A DNA stretch of 64,000 nt from the NCBI GenBank assembly GCA_013112575.1, contig JABFGG010000019.1, positions 23,226 through 87,225 of the forward strand. The letters run 5' to 3'. Made by a program: the position numbers and the translations under genes. The notes below the pieces were generated by a model that did no database searches, was not told the origin of the DNA, and saw only the letters and a program-made list of their open reading frames with translations. The DNA is from Chloroflexota bacterium (lineage in GTDB: Bacteria > Chloroflexota > Anaerolineae > Anaerolineales > UBA11579). Below are positions 52,332 to 60,418 of the stretch, one piece after another (within the stretch, counting starts at the first letter, position 1; each line of letters begins with the position of its first letter).

Positions 52332-53488
52332 GGATAAAAAATGTCTCCGTTTTGACACCACAGCGCATGCTGGAAAATGCACAGGTGGTGCTGGATGGAG
52401 CAAAGATTAAAAGTGTAGAAGTTGAGCCAGAGATAGTCGACAAAAATGACAGTACGCTTTTGGATGGCGAAGGCAACTATCTTGTCCCCGGTTTCATTGA
52501 CATGCAAATTAATGGCGGCTTTGGGTGGGATTTCACAGAGCAGCCAGATACGATCTGGAAAGTGGGGAATCAATTACCGAAGTATGGGGTTACCTCATTT
52601 TTACCGACGATGATCACCGCTCCTTTGGAGAAATATAGTCAGGCTCAAGACATACTGCAATCTGGGCTGCCTCAGGACTGCACGGGAAGCAACGTTCTAG
52701 GTTTACATATTGAGGGGCCATTCTTGAACCCGGAGAAACGTGGTGCTCACGATCCAAGATTTATGCGGTCACCAAATCTTAAAGATGTAGATGGCTGGTC
52801 AATGGGAAATGGTGTGATGATGGTGACTTTAGCACCCGAATTAGAGGGTGCTCAGGAAATGATTTCGCATTTAGTCGAACGCGGCATCATTGTAAGCGCA
52901 GGACATACCTTGGCAAATTTCGACGAAACCCAAAAAGCTATAGCCGGCGGGCTGCGCTATGGCACACATTTATTCAATGCCATGCGCCCTCTCCATCACC
53001 GGGAGCCAGGTGTGGCAGGGGCATTGTTGACTAACGAAAATGTTATTGTCGGGATTATCCCAGATGGCATCCATATTCACCCAGCCTTGCTGGAATCAAT
53101 CTATCATCTTGTAGCACCACAACGCTTGAACCTGGTTAGTGATGCAATGGCGGGTCTTGGCATGAGTTCAGGGGTATATAAACTAGGCCCCAATTCAGTT
53201 CATGTATCAGGCGGGGAAGCCTGCCTTGAGGATGGTTCACTGGCTGGCAGCGTATTGTCTCTCGATCAAGGTCTTCGCAACCTGATCGACTTTGCCGATT
53301 GTTCTTTGCAGGATGCGCTACATACGGTAACCACTACACCAGCAAGGTTACTCGGTCTTTCGCACCAAAAAGGGCAAATTGCCCCTGGCTATGATGCGGA
53401 TCTTGTGCTTCTATCCCATGATCTTCAAGTACTTGCGACTGTTGTGAATGGTCGCATGGTATACCAGCGCGACTACGAAGGGAACTAA
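52325..53488 (+). CDS. nagA: N-acetylglucosamine-6-phosphate deacetylase
   Basis: A 387-residue amidohydrolase that removes acetate from GlcNAc-6-phosphate. GFIDMQINGGFGWDF replaces the HxH of other amidohydrolases with QxN, the single-metal type as in Escherichia coli NagA. HIEGPFLNPEKRGAHD has the metal-binding Glu. SAGHT, HLFNAM, and SDAMAGLG (catalytic Asp) complete it. ATG 52,325 overlaps the NagZ stop by 7 bp. The open frame reaches further upstream but inside NagZ. The product glucosamine-6-phosphate goes to the SIS enzyme encoded next. Confidence 0.95.
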   Translation: MLRIKNVSVLTPQRMLENAQVVLDGAKIKSVEVEPEIVDKNDSTLLDGEGNYLVPGFIDMQINGGFGWDFTEQPDTIWKVGNQLPKYGVTSFLPTMITAPLEKYSQAQDILQSGLPQDCTGSNVLGLHIEGPFLNPEKRGAHDPRFMRSPNLKDVDGWSMGNGVMMVTLAPELEGAQEMISHLVERGIIVSAGHTLANFDETQKAIAGGLRYGTHLFNAMRPLHHREPGVAGALLTNENVIVGIIPDGIHIHPALLESIYHLVAPQRLNLVSDAMAGLGMSSGVYKLGPNSVHVSGGEACLEDGSLAGSVLSLDQGLRNLIDFADCSLQDALHTVTTTPARLLGLSHQKGQIAPGYDADLVLLSHDLQVLATVVNGRMVYQRDYEGN

Positions 53489-53491
53489 ACC

Positions 53492-54541
53492 TTGGAAATT
53501 CAGCAAACGCACCTATACAAAGAGATCTTTGAGCAGCCAGAGGTGATCCAACGGCTACTGGATCATGAGACAGCCAACGTAAATGAACTGGCTCAAATTA
53601 TTCGAGAACGTAATATCTCCTATATCAACATCGCTGCACGCGGCACCAGTGATAATGCCGGGCGTTACGCTCAATACGTCTTTGGGGCCCATAATCGCCT
53701 ACCGGTAGCCTTGGCAACTCCCAGTCTGTATACTCTGTATAAGCGCCCACCACTATTGGGGAATTCACTGGTCCTAGGGATCAGTCAAAGTGGCAAGAGT
53801 CCGGATATAGTAGCAGTATTGGCCGAAGCTCGTCAGCAAGGAGCCTTGACGGTAGCGATCACCAATTCCCCTGACTCTGAGCTTGCTCACCAGGCGGAAT
53901 ATGTGATTCCTTTACATGCTGGAGAAGAACAGGCTGTTGCAGCTACCAAGACATATACAGCCGCACTGGCGGCGATAGCCCTCTTGAGTTCAACTCTTGC
54001 TGCTGATAAACAAATGCTAAATGACCTCAGGATTATTCCCAAAGCCATAGAGAAAACTTTAGGAGTGTTGCCAAATATCGTTGAACACGCTCCTCGTTAC
54101 CGGTACATGGAAAAATGCGTAGTGATCGGGCGTGGGTTCAATTATGCTACAGCGTTTGAAACCGCTTTAAAACTCAAAGAACTTACTTACGTGTTGGCCG
54201 AACCCTACAGCAGCGCGGATTTCCTCCACGGCCCGTTGGCAATGCTGGAACAAGGTTTCCCTGTATTCGTATTTGCAAACCAGGGCCCGCTGTTGCCAGA
54301 GATACAAATACTTATTCAGACTCTGAGCAAGCTAGGGGCAGAAGTCGTCAGCATTAGCGATGATAAAAGTATCCTTGAAATGGTAAACATCCCCATTAGT
54401 TTGGATGCTTCTATTCCAGAATGGTTATCGCCATTCACAGCCATCATCCCGGGCCAATTGCTAGCCATGTATTTAGCGCACGAACGTAACTACAATGTAG
54501 ACCAACCGCGAATCATCCAGAAAGTGACAAAGACCAAATAA
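53492..54541 (+). CDS. SIS-domain sugar isomerase/deaminase (GlmS-like, NagB-II type)
   Basis: A 349-residue protein with two SIS domains like the isomerase half of GlmS but no glutaminase half. [43 protein letters not shown] and [23 protein letters not shown] are characteristic. It probably converts glucosamine-6-phosphate to fructose-6-phosphate and ammonia, replacing NagB. The start is TTG at 53,492 with AAGGGA upstream; no ATG fits better. It ends the amino-sugar operon. Confidence 0.9.
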   Translation: MEIQQTHLYKEIFEQPEVIQRLLDHETANVNELAQIIRERNISYINIAARGTSDNAGRYAQYVFGAHNRLPVALATPSLYTLYKRPPLLGNSLVLGISQSGKSPDIVAVLAEARQQGALTVAITNSPDSELAHQAEYVIPLHAGEEQAVAATKTYTAALAAIALLSSTLAADKQMLNDLRIIPKAIEKTLGVLPNIVEHAPRYRYMEKCVVIGRGFNYATAFETALKLKELTYVLAEPYSSADFLHGPLAMLEQGFPVFVFANQGPLLPEIQILIQTLSKLGAEVVSISDDKSILEMVNIPISLDASIPEWLSPFTAIIPGQLLAMYLAHERNYNVDQPRIIQKVTKTK

Positions 54542-55022
54542 CTTCAATGTCAAGAAGTATTATGATAAGTCCATTCCACGTCTGTCGGTATGCATCCATT
54601 GTGATTAGATAGTTTGGCGCTGAACGTAGAGTAACTGACTAAACTTCTCACTCAAAAACAAGACTAGATCTGCGCAAAATTTGGCGTCACTCTATAGATA
54701 ACTCACATGCTGGGGGTGCTTGGATCGTAGATTCGTAAAAGACCTAATAACACTTTTGCAGTGTTTTTGGACAAATAGATATAGACTAGAGTCTAGATAG
54801 AAGGTCAAGAGGGAATAATTTTGATCAAGTTACTTTAAACGAATCGACTAACTGAAGATACTTCTCATCATCTCTTCAACACTTGATAAACTGCTTTTAT
54901 CGGCAAAACATCAAACTCCCACCATATTTTGGGATCTGCGATTTTTGAGAAAGGTAAAAATTGCTCCAGCGCCAAACTTAGTGACAACTTGCAAAAGTAG
55001 TACTCTTTACTCATAAAATCTC
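54542..55022. other. Gene-free spacer with repeat relics before the division cluster
   Basis: No supportable gene lies in this stretch. It contains repeat copies at 54,611-54,622, 54,679-54,716 and 54,967-54,978 (listed separately). A 48-codon minus-strand frame at 54,868-55,014 looks partly protein-like but runs into the division-cluster promoter and has no start signal. Confidence 0.6.
54611..54978. repeat. Perfect 12-bp inverted repeat bounding a 368-bp relic
   Basis: AGTTTGGCGCTG (54611-54622) is the exact reverse complement of CAGCGCCAAACT (54967-54978). A related direct copy, TTTGGCGTCACTC, is at 54680-54692, and the bases behind it (to 54716, CACATGCTGGGGG) match the left array at 21,123-21,165. 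Together with that array it may be the remains of a mobile element whose inner part has been lost. No transposase remains. Confidence 0.5.
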
Positions 55023-55051
55023 TTGCACAAAGTGGGGCGTTTGGGTATAAT
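55023..55051 (+). promoter_or_regulatory. Promoter of the division/cell-wall cluster
   Basis: TTGCAC (55023-55028) and TATAAT (55046-55051) are 17 bp apart. The whole core promoter overlaps a series of 10-bp repeats. Transcript start is expected near 55,058, so a leader of about 77 bases precedes mraZ. Confidence 0.8.
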
Positions 55052-55088
55052 GTGGTTGCCTGTGGGTTAAAGTGGTGTAAAGTGGGAC
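55029..55088 (+). promoter_or_regulatory. MraZ operator: six tandem 10-bp repeats
   Basis: Six consecutive decamers start at 55029, 55039, 55049, 55059, 55069 and 55079: AAAGTGGGGC, GTTTGGGTAT, AATGTGGTTG, CCTGTGGGTT, AAAGTGGTGT and AAAGTGGGAC. Five have GTGG in the same place and all six have GG at positions 6-7. MraZ proteins bind direct repeats with about 10-bp period upstream of their own gene (TGGGN-type in E. coli, AAAGTG-type in mollicutes). The array covers spacer, -10 box and transcript start. Confidence 0.85.
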
Positions 55089-55116
55089 GTCGGGATTTCC
55101 CGACGTCTCGCCACTT
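55080..55116 (+). other. Long hairpin in the mraZ leader
   Basis: GACGTCGGGA (55086-55095) pairs perfectly with TCCCGACGTC (55098-55107). Outside it, AAGTGG (55080-55085) pairs with CCACTT (55111-55116) across a 3-base bulge, giving up to 16 bp. The last operator repeat is part of the stem. It lies 18 bases before the start codon. Confidence 0.75.
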
Positions 55117-55134
55117 AAGCACAAGGTAGCACTT

Positions 55135-55581
55135 ATGTTCTTGGGCCAATACCGACACAATCTCGATAGCAAAGGCCGCCTGACCGTGCCGGCCCGTTTT
55201 CGCGATTCCCTCACCACGGGGGCATATGTCACCCAGGGTTTCGAACAGAATTTGATGGTATTGGCTGCTCCTGGCTTTGAAGCCATCTCCCAACGTATCA
55301 ACCAGATGAGCATCACAGACCCAACTGCACGTGAACTCAAGCGCCTACTGTTCGCCACCGCCGATTACGTTGAGTTGGATAAAAATGGACGCATCCTCGT
55401 TCCCCAGTTTTTACGTGAAACTGCTCACATTGAAAGTGAAGCTGTTGTTGTAGGGGTAGGGGATTATTTCGAGATCTGGGCGCCCACTGCCTGGGAACCA
55501 CAAAGTTCTCGCATGCAGGACACGAATGCCAATGCCCAGCGTTTTGCCGCGCTGGATTTGGGTCTCACTGACACGGACTGA
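55135..55581 (+). CDS. mraZ: Transcriptional regulator MraZ
   Basis: A 148-residue protein with two AbrB-like halves. Each has the conserved pattern: FLGQYRHNLDSKGRLTVPARFRDSL (about 1-25) and VELDKNGRILVPQFLRETA (about 81-99). MraZ forms ring-shaped oligomers and represses the division and cell-wall cluster by binding repeats at its promoter, which are plainly visible upstream. AAGG at about 55,122 serves as ribosome-binding site. It is the first gene of the cluster and is followed after 3 bp by rsmH. Confidence 0.96.
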   Translation: MFLGQYRHNLDSKGRLTVPARFRDSLTTGAYVTQGFEQNLMVLAAPGFEAISQRINQMSITDPTARELKRLLFATADYVELDKNGRILVPQFLRETAHIESEAVVVGVGDYFEIWAPTAWEPQSSRMQDTNANAQRFAALDLGLTDTD

Positions 55582-55584
55582 CCC

Positions 55585-56508
55585 GTGGCAACCAGCCCGC
55601 ACCAACCCGTACTTTACCAACCTGTTCTTGATCTCTTAGAGCCACTTGATGGTGGCCGCTATGTGGATGGCACCCTGGGAGCAGGTGGTCATGCCCACGG
55701 TATTCTGACTGCTTCCGGCCCCAACGGGCGGTTGCTGGGCCTGGATGTCGACGGCGAGGCTATAGCTCTTGCCAAAGAGCGTCTCGATAAATTTGGGGAT
55801 CGCGCAAACATTGTGCAGGCATCTTATACGACCCTTGACCAGCAGCTTTATGTCATAGGATGGGATCAGGTAGACGGAATCCTGCTTGATCTCGGTGCTT
55901 CTTCTATGCAGTTTGACTCACCAGAACGAGGGTTTTCTTTCATGCAATCTGGCCCCCTTGACATGCGTTTCGATAATAGCTTAGGGCAAAGTGCTGCAGA
56001 ATTAGTTAATAACGTTACTGAAGAAGATCTGGCTGCTTTGCTACGAGAATATGGCGAAGAACGCAAGGCTCGCAGAATTGCCCGGGCTATCACTAAAGCT
56101 CGTCCATTGCAAACCACTTCCGAGTTGGCCGAATTAGTTGCCAAGTCTGTAGGCAGACCTCAAGAACGAATTCATCCTGCCACACGCACATTTCAGGCTT
56201 TGCGCATTGCTGTCAACACAGAACTTGAAAACGTGAAGGCTGTTCTTCCCCAGGCTCTTGCAGCCCTCAAGCCCGGAGGGCGTATGGCGGTCATCAGCTT
56301 TCATTCACTTGAAGACCGCATGGTCAAACGTTTTATTCAACAGCATAGCCGGCCACCTGCTGTTAATCCTGATCTGCCGCCATCCTCAGAGCATTGGGAA
56401 CCTAACTTAAAGGAGATCACGCGTAAACCTGTGACTGCAGATGAAGAAGAAGTCCAACTTAATCCACGCTCCCGCAGCGCCAAACTGCGTGTGGCAGAGA
56501 AGGTCTAA
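55585..56508 (+). CDS. rsmH: 16S rRNA (cytosine(1402)-N(4))-methyltransferase RsmH
   Basis: A 307-residue AdoMet-dependent methyltransferase. HQPVLYQPVLDLL, VDGTLGAGGHAHGIL (AdoMet loop), GILLDLGASSMQFDSPERGFSF, MDMRFDN-like LDMRFDN, FQALRIAVNTEL and VISFHSLEDRMVKRFI are all diagnostic. It methylates N4 of C1402 in the ribosomal P site. The start codon is GTG at 55,585, three bases after the mraZ stop. Behind it comes a stretch of about 210 bases with hairpins. Confidence 0.96.
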   Translation: MATSPHQPVLYQPVLDLLEPLDGGRYVDGTLGAGGHAHGILTASGPNGRLLGLDVDGEAIALAKERLDKFGDRANIVQASYTTLDQQLYVIGWDQVDGILLDLGASSMQFDSPERGFSFMQSGPLDMRFDNSLGQSAAELVNNVTEEDLAALLREYGEERKARRIARAITKARPLQTTSELAELVAKSVGRPQERIHPATRTFQALRIAVNTELENVKAVLPQALAALKPGGRMAVISFHSLEDRMVKRFIQQHSRPPAVNPDLPPSSEHWEPNLKEITRKPVTADEEEVQLNPRSRSAKLRVAEKV

Positions 56509-56515
56509 TTATTGT

Positions 56516-56635
56516 GGAGAAGCGCAGCTTCTCCGATAGTAAGCTCGGCAGAGATGAGCTTACGTTGCTCTCGCTAAGTAGTCGTGCAGAACCATGGGTT
56601 CTGCATAAGTTCGAAAGCCTTTGGCTTTCGAACTT
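56516..56635 (+). repeat. Cluster of four consecutive perfect hairpins
   Basis: Within 120 bp there are four separate perfect inverted repeats: GGAGAAGC/GCTTCTCC (56516-56523, 56527-56534), GTAAGCTC/GAGCTTAC (56539-56546, 56556-56563), TGCAGAACC/GGTTCTGCA (56585-56593, 56597-56605) and AAGTTCGAAAGCC/GGCTTTCGAACTT (56607-56619, 56623-56635). Three of them have a 3-base loop. The stems differ in sequence, so this is not one repeated unit. It is non-coding and sits between rsmH and ftsL. No T-run follows any of them. Confidence 0.85.
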
Positions 56636-56721
56636 CAGGTACAAATATTGCAACACTATTCAAAAACCTTAACAAGCTTATTCGTGCAAGATTTTGTAAG
56701 ACAAATATCATCGTATAGATA

Positions 56722-57207
56722 ATGAACAATCGTTTTGTAAATGCTTATCGCCAGGCTCCCTGGCGCACTCAAGTAAAGGCTATTGGGATCGTTGCCGCAG
56801 CCGTGGTCTTTTTGGCCTTGATTGCTGGCATCTACCTTAATGTCACAGCCCGCGCTGCTACTATTGGTCGTCAAATTCAAGAGATCCAGTCCGACAAAGA
56901 GATTACTCAGCAGCGTATCGAAAACCTTGAGAGCCAACTCGCTCGCCTCACAGCTGCAAGCACTATGCGCGAGCGTGCAGAAGAAATGGGCTTTCGCTCT
57001 GCCGGGCGCGATGAGATCGTTTACCTGGTTGTGCCGGGTTACACCGGACGCCCCCTTGCAGAACTGGCTCCTGAGCCTGGCCAACCTCAAGAAGTGCCCG
57101 TCTCCCTTCCATCTGAATTTACACTTTCATTGATCGATTGGGCTCGTGAGTTGGTATCCCAGGTCGCTTTACAAAATGGTGTTCCTTTGGAGGCCCCTGC
57201 GCCATGA
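56722..57207 (+). CDS. ftsL: FtsL-like cell division protein
   Basis: A 161-residue single-pass membrane protein. The helix covers about residues 18-42, followed by a coiled-coil region (about 45-85) with heptad-like spacing (IQEIQSDKEITQQRIENLESQLARL) and a region TMRERAEEMGFR typical of FtsL/DivIC. A Pro-rich tail follows. FtsL helps recruit and activate the division synthase FtsW-FtsI. Position between rsmH and the transpeptidase gene is the usual place of ftsL. Its stop overlaps the next ATG by 4 bp. Confidence 0.85.
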   Translation: MNNRFVNAYRQAPWRTQVKAIGIVAAAVVFLALIAGIYLNVTARAATIGRQIQEIQSDKEITQQRIENLESQLARLTAASTMRERAEEMGFRSAGRDEIVYLVVPGYTGRPLAELAPEPGQPQEVPVSLPSEFTLSLIDWARELVSQVALQNGVPLEAPAP

Positions 57208-58997
57208 GACCGGAAAGTAACTGGCGTTACATGATCGTGGGCATTGCTTTTGCTATTGGTGGATTATTCATCATTGGGCAGACGGTACGTGTACAGGTGA
57301 TCCCTTCCTCTGGCGATATCATCGAAGGTGCCAACGTCTTCGCAGGCCACGAACAGATTATTTACCCCGTCCGCGGGCAGATCTATGATCGTTGGGGCAA
57401 TGTGCTGGCTGCCAACAAAACGGTATATGAGATTGGTGTTGACCTGCGCTCAGTCCAGTCACCGGAAGACATTGCCCTTGTCCTTAGTGGTTTGCTTGAG
57501 GATGATTATGATCGTTTATTAGCGCTCACCAGCCAGGAATACATTGAACGCATAGCTGTTTATAATCTTCTAGCCAATTTCGTTTCTGTGGAAGATGTCA
57601 ACAAGCTACGCGATATGATTTCTACTCGCAATCAAGCTGAGGCCCAGGGCATCCTGGATAGTGGTCCTAACTTGACGGGCTTATTGTTCTACCCACATTT
57701 GCAACGCACTTATCCTGAAGATGATTTGGCTTCCAACGTGCTGGGCTTTGTCAGCCAGGAAGGCCAGGGCTATTTTGGTGTTGAAGAATACTATGACGAT
57801 CTTCTTGCCGGTACACCACAAAAGGTTTGGATCCCCAACGATCCTAATCTGGTAGAAGAATTACCGGAGATCCCACCGGGTACTGACCTGGTATTGACTA
57901 TCGATCGCAATATTCAGGCTACTGTCGAAGATATCCTGGATGCATCTGTAGAAGAAGTAGGTGCCGTTGGTGGCACTATCGTAGTGATGCATCCACAAAC
58001 CGGTGAGATTCTGGCGATGGCTTCCACACGCCGTCTCGACCTCAACCAGTATTGGAATTATGCCGAAGTATTCCCAGATCCCCAATTGCCTTTTAATACG
58101 GCGGTCAGCAAGACCTTTGAGCCAGGCTCTACCTTCAAGATCCTCACTATGGCTGCAGCCCTCGATAATGGCGACGTCAAGCCGGGTACCCCCTTTGTAG
58201 ATACGGGTGTGATCGAGATTGGCGGCATTAACATCCGCAATTGGAATAACGCCGCCTGGGGCCCGCAAACTATGACCGGTTGTATGCAACACTCCCTGAA
58301 TGTTTGTATGGCCTGGCTGGGTCAGGAAATGGGCGCAGACAGATATTATGAATACCTGCAGAATTTTGGTATTGGTCGCAATACTGGCGTTGACCTGGCT
58401 GGCGAATCCCCCGGCCGCTTGAAGATCCCTGGTGATGGTGATTGGTTCCCCTCTGAACTGGGGACGAATACCTTTGGGCAGGGTGTGAGCATCAATATGA
58501 CCCAATTGATGATGGCAACTTCATCCATCATCAATGATGGCAAGATGGTTACACCTCATGTGGTGCAATCCATTGTTAACCCCGACAATCAGTACAACAT
58601 CACCATTCAGGTAGCCGGAGAGCCCTTATACAAGAAAACTGCCAGACAACTCAACCAGATGTTGACCGATTCGTTGGTTGAAGAGGCCTCCGATGCCCTG
58701 GTGACTGGCTATAGCGTGGCCGGCAAGACCGGCACGTCAGAAATCCCGACTGAGTTTGGCTATTCACTTGAGCAAACCCACGCTTCCTTCCTTGGCTGGG
58801 GGCCTGTCGACGATCCTCAATTTATGGTCTATGTCTGGATTGAAGAGCCGCAAACCTCCCCCTGGGGATCCGTGATTGCAGCCCCTATCTTTTCGGAAGT
58901 GGTAGAACGGCTTGTAGTTCTTATGGATATTCCCCCGGATGCCCTTCGCGCCAGTTTGAAGGAAGCTCCTGTTGAAGAGGATGCGCCTGAGAATTAA
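57204..58997 (+). CDS. ftsI: Division-specific penicillin-binding protein (FtsI/PBP2B-like)
   Basis: A 597-residue class B transpeptidase. A membrane helix lies at about 9-30, a dimerisation domain at about 50-215, and the transpeptidase domain follows, with active-site STFK (Ser309, Lys312), SLN (364-366) and KTGTS (508-512). It cross-links septal peptidoglycan outside the membrane. Length fits the family. It is coupled to ftsL by overlap and is followed after 8 bp by murF; a murE gene, common at this place in many bacteria, is missing. The ending is acidic. Confidence 0.94.
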   Translation: MRPESNWRYMIVGIAFAIGGLFIIGQTVRVQVIPSSGDIIEGANVFAGHEQIIYPVRGQIYDRWGNVLAANKTVYEIGVDLRSVQSPEDIALVLSGLLEDDYDRLLALTSQEYIERIAVYNLLANFVSVEDVNKLRDMISTRNQAEAQGILDSGPNLTGLLFYPHLQRTYPEDDLASNVLGFVSQEGQGYFGVEEYYDDLLAGTPQKVWIPNDPNLVEELPEIPPGTDLVLTIDRNIQATVEDILDASVEEVGAVGGTIVVMHPQTGEILAMASTRRLDLNQYWNYAEVFPDPQLPFNTAVSKTFEPGSTFKILTMAAALDNGDVKPGTPFVDTGVIEIGGINIRNWNNAAWGPQTMTGCMQHSLNVCMAWLGQEMGADRYYEYLQNFGIGRNTGVDLAGESPGRLKIPGDGDWFPSELGTNTFGQGVSINMTQLMMATSSIINDGKMVTPHVVQSIVNPDNQYNITIQVAGEPLYKKTARQLNQMLTDSLVEEASDALVTGYSVAGKTGTSEIPTEFGYSLEQTHASFLGWGPVDDPQFMVYVWIEEPQTSPWGSVIAAPIFSEVVERLVVLMDIPPDALRASLKEAPVEEDAPEN

Positions 58998-59005
58998 ACT
59001 CGCCT

Positions 59006-60418
59006 ATGCTCACTCTTGCTGATCTACTCCAAGCTCTTACAGGATTGCGCCCGGCTTCTGCCGGGCGTGTGCTTACGGATGCCGTGCTTGACTCACGCCA
59101 GGCCATCCCGGGCTGCTTGTTCCTTGCATTAGAGGGTGAGCACGTAGACGGACATGATTATGTGAGCCAGGCCTTTGCGAACGGTGCTGACGTGGCTCTT
59201 ATCTCACATCCTGTCGAGGGCCACCACATGACGCTTGATCTCCGAGGGGGAAAAACCGTTGAAGGCCCTTTTACTTATCCTTTGTGTGTATTGGTTGATG
59301 ATGGCCTCAAGGCCTTGCAGGATGTGGCAGCTTTTTGGCGACGACAATTACCAGATTTACGCGTCATCGGCATCACCGGCAGCGTCGGCAAATCGACCAC
59401 CAAAGAGATCGTAGCTGAGGTTATTGGGCAGCAATACACCACGCTCAAGAACGCTGGCAACTTTAATAATGAAATTGGTTTACCTCTCACTGTTTTGCGT
59501 CTGACTCCCGGCCACCAGCGCGCCGTATTGGAAATGGGCTTTTACGTAGCAGGTGAGATCGAATTGCTTTGTGGCATTGCCCAACCCGTCGTTGGGGTAG
59601 TTACCAATATCGGCACCGTCCATGCCGAACGTGCTGGTTCGCAAGAGGCCATTGCCGCGGGCAAGGCCGAGCTGGTACAGGCGCTGCCAAAGGACGGATG
59701 GGCATTGTTAAATTACGACGATCCCATGGTGCGCGCCATGGCCTCTCAAACCCAGGCCCAGGTGCTATACTACGGCCTTAATTCTGAAGCCGACCTCTGG
59801 GCTGATGAGGTCGAAGGCCTGGGCCTTGATGGCATCCGTTTCCGGCTGCACTATCAAGGCGATAGTTACCACTTACGCATTCCTATGATTGGTAGACACT
59901 CGGTACACACGGCTTTGCGTGCCGCCGCAGTAGGGATTACCGAAGGCTTATCCTGGCCAGAGATCATTGAAGGATTGGGCTTTGGGCACACCCAACTTCG
60001 TCTGATGGCCGTCAGGGCCGAAGGCGGGGCACTTTTGTTGGATGATACCTATAATGCTTCTCCCAAATCTACACTGGCTGCCCTGAATTTGCTGGAAGAG
60101 TTGGATGGCCGCAAGGTTGCGGTACTTGGCGATATGCTTGAATTGGGTCCATATGAAAAAGAAGGTCACTACAAGATCGGCTTGCGCGCCGCTGAAGTAG
60201 CGGATGAGATCCTTACGATCGGCCCGCGGGCGCGTGACATTGCACGCGCTGCCCGCGAAGCGGGTAAGAAAGTTGAAGAGGTTACCGAACTGGAAAATGC
60301 CGACCAAGCTGTGGGTATCTTGCGTACGCGTTTACATCCCCAGGACGTGGTCCTGGTGAAAGGCTCACGCGGTGTTCACATGGACAATATCGTGCCGGAG
60401 TTGGAGGCTGTCCGATGA
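59006..60418 (+). CDS. murF: UDP-N-acetylmuramoyl-tripeptide--D-alanyl-D-alanine ligase
   Basis: A 470-residue Mur ligase. The N-terminal domain begins with LADLLQALTGLRP and DSRQAIPGCLFLALEGEHVDGHDYV. The ATP loop GITGSVGKSTTKEI follows near residue 126-139, then NFNNEIGLPLT, EMGFYVAGEI and the C-terminal DDTYNASPKSTLAAL. This is MurF rather than MurE by the NxNNxxGxP block and the DxYNANPxS-type motif. It adds D-Ala-D-Ala to the peptide stem. An 8-bp GC-rich hairpin lies within its early codons (around 59,048-59,067). It overlaps mraY by 4 bp. Confidence 0.95.
   Translation: MLTLADLLQALTGLRPASAGRVLTDAVLDSRQAIPGCLFLALEGEHVDGHDYVSQAFANGADVALISHPVEGHHMTLDLRGGKTVEGPFTYPLCVLVDDGLKALQDVAAFWRRQLPDLRVIGITGSVGKSTTKEIVAEVIGQQYTTLKNAGNFNNEIGLPLTVLRLTPGHQRAVLEMGFYVAGEIELLCGIAQPVVGVVTNIGTVHAERAGSQEAIAAGKAELVQALPKDGWALLNYDDPMVRAMASQTQAQVLYYGLNSEADLWADEVEGLGLDGIRFRLHYQGDSYHLRIPMIGRHSVHTALRAAAVGITEGLSWPEIIEGLGFGHTQLRLMAVRAEGGALLLDDTYNASPKSTLAALNLLEELDGRKVAVLGDMLELGPYEKEGHYKIGLRAAEVADEILTIGPRARDIARAAREAGKKVEEVTELENADQAVGILRTRLHPQDVVLVKGSRGVHMDNIVPELEAVR

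Noticed and set aside
54868..55016. Minus-strand frame of 48 codons (MSKEYYFCKL... ending AVYQVLKR) as a possible small gene or transposase end
   Set aside because: No ribosome-binding site or family recognised, and its start lies in the division-cluster promoter; the upstream extension is a shadow of mraZ.
56516..56635. CRISPR array
   Set aside because: Units differ in sequence and there are no constant repeats or spacers; each is a separate palindrome.
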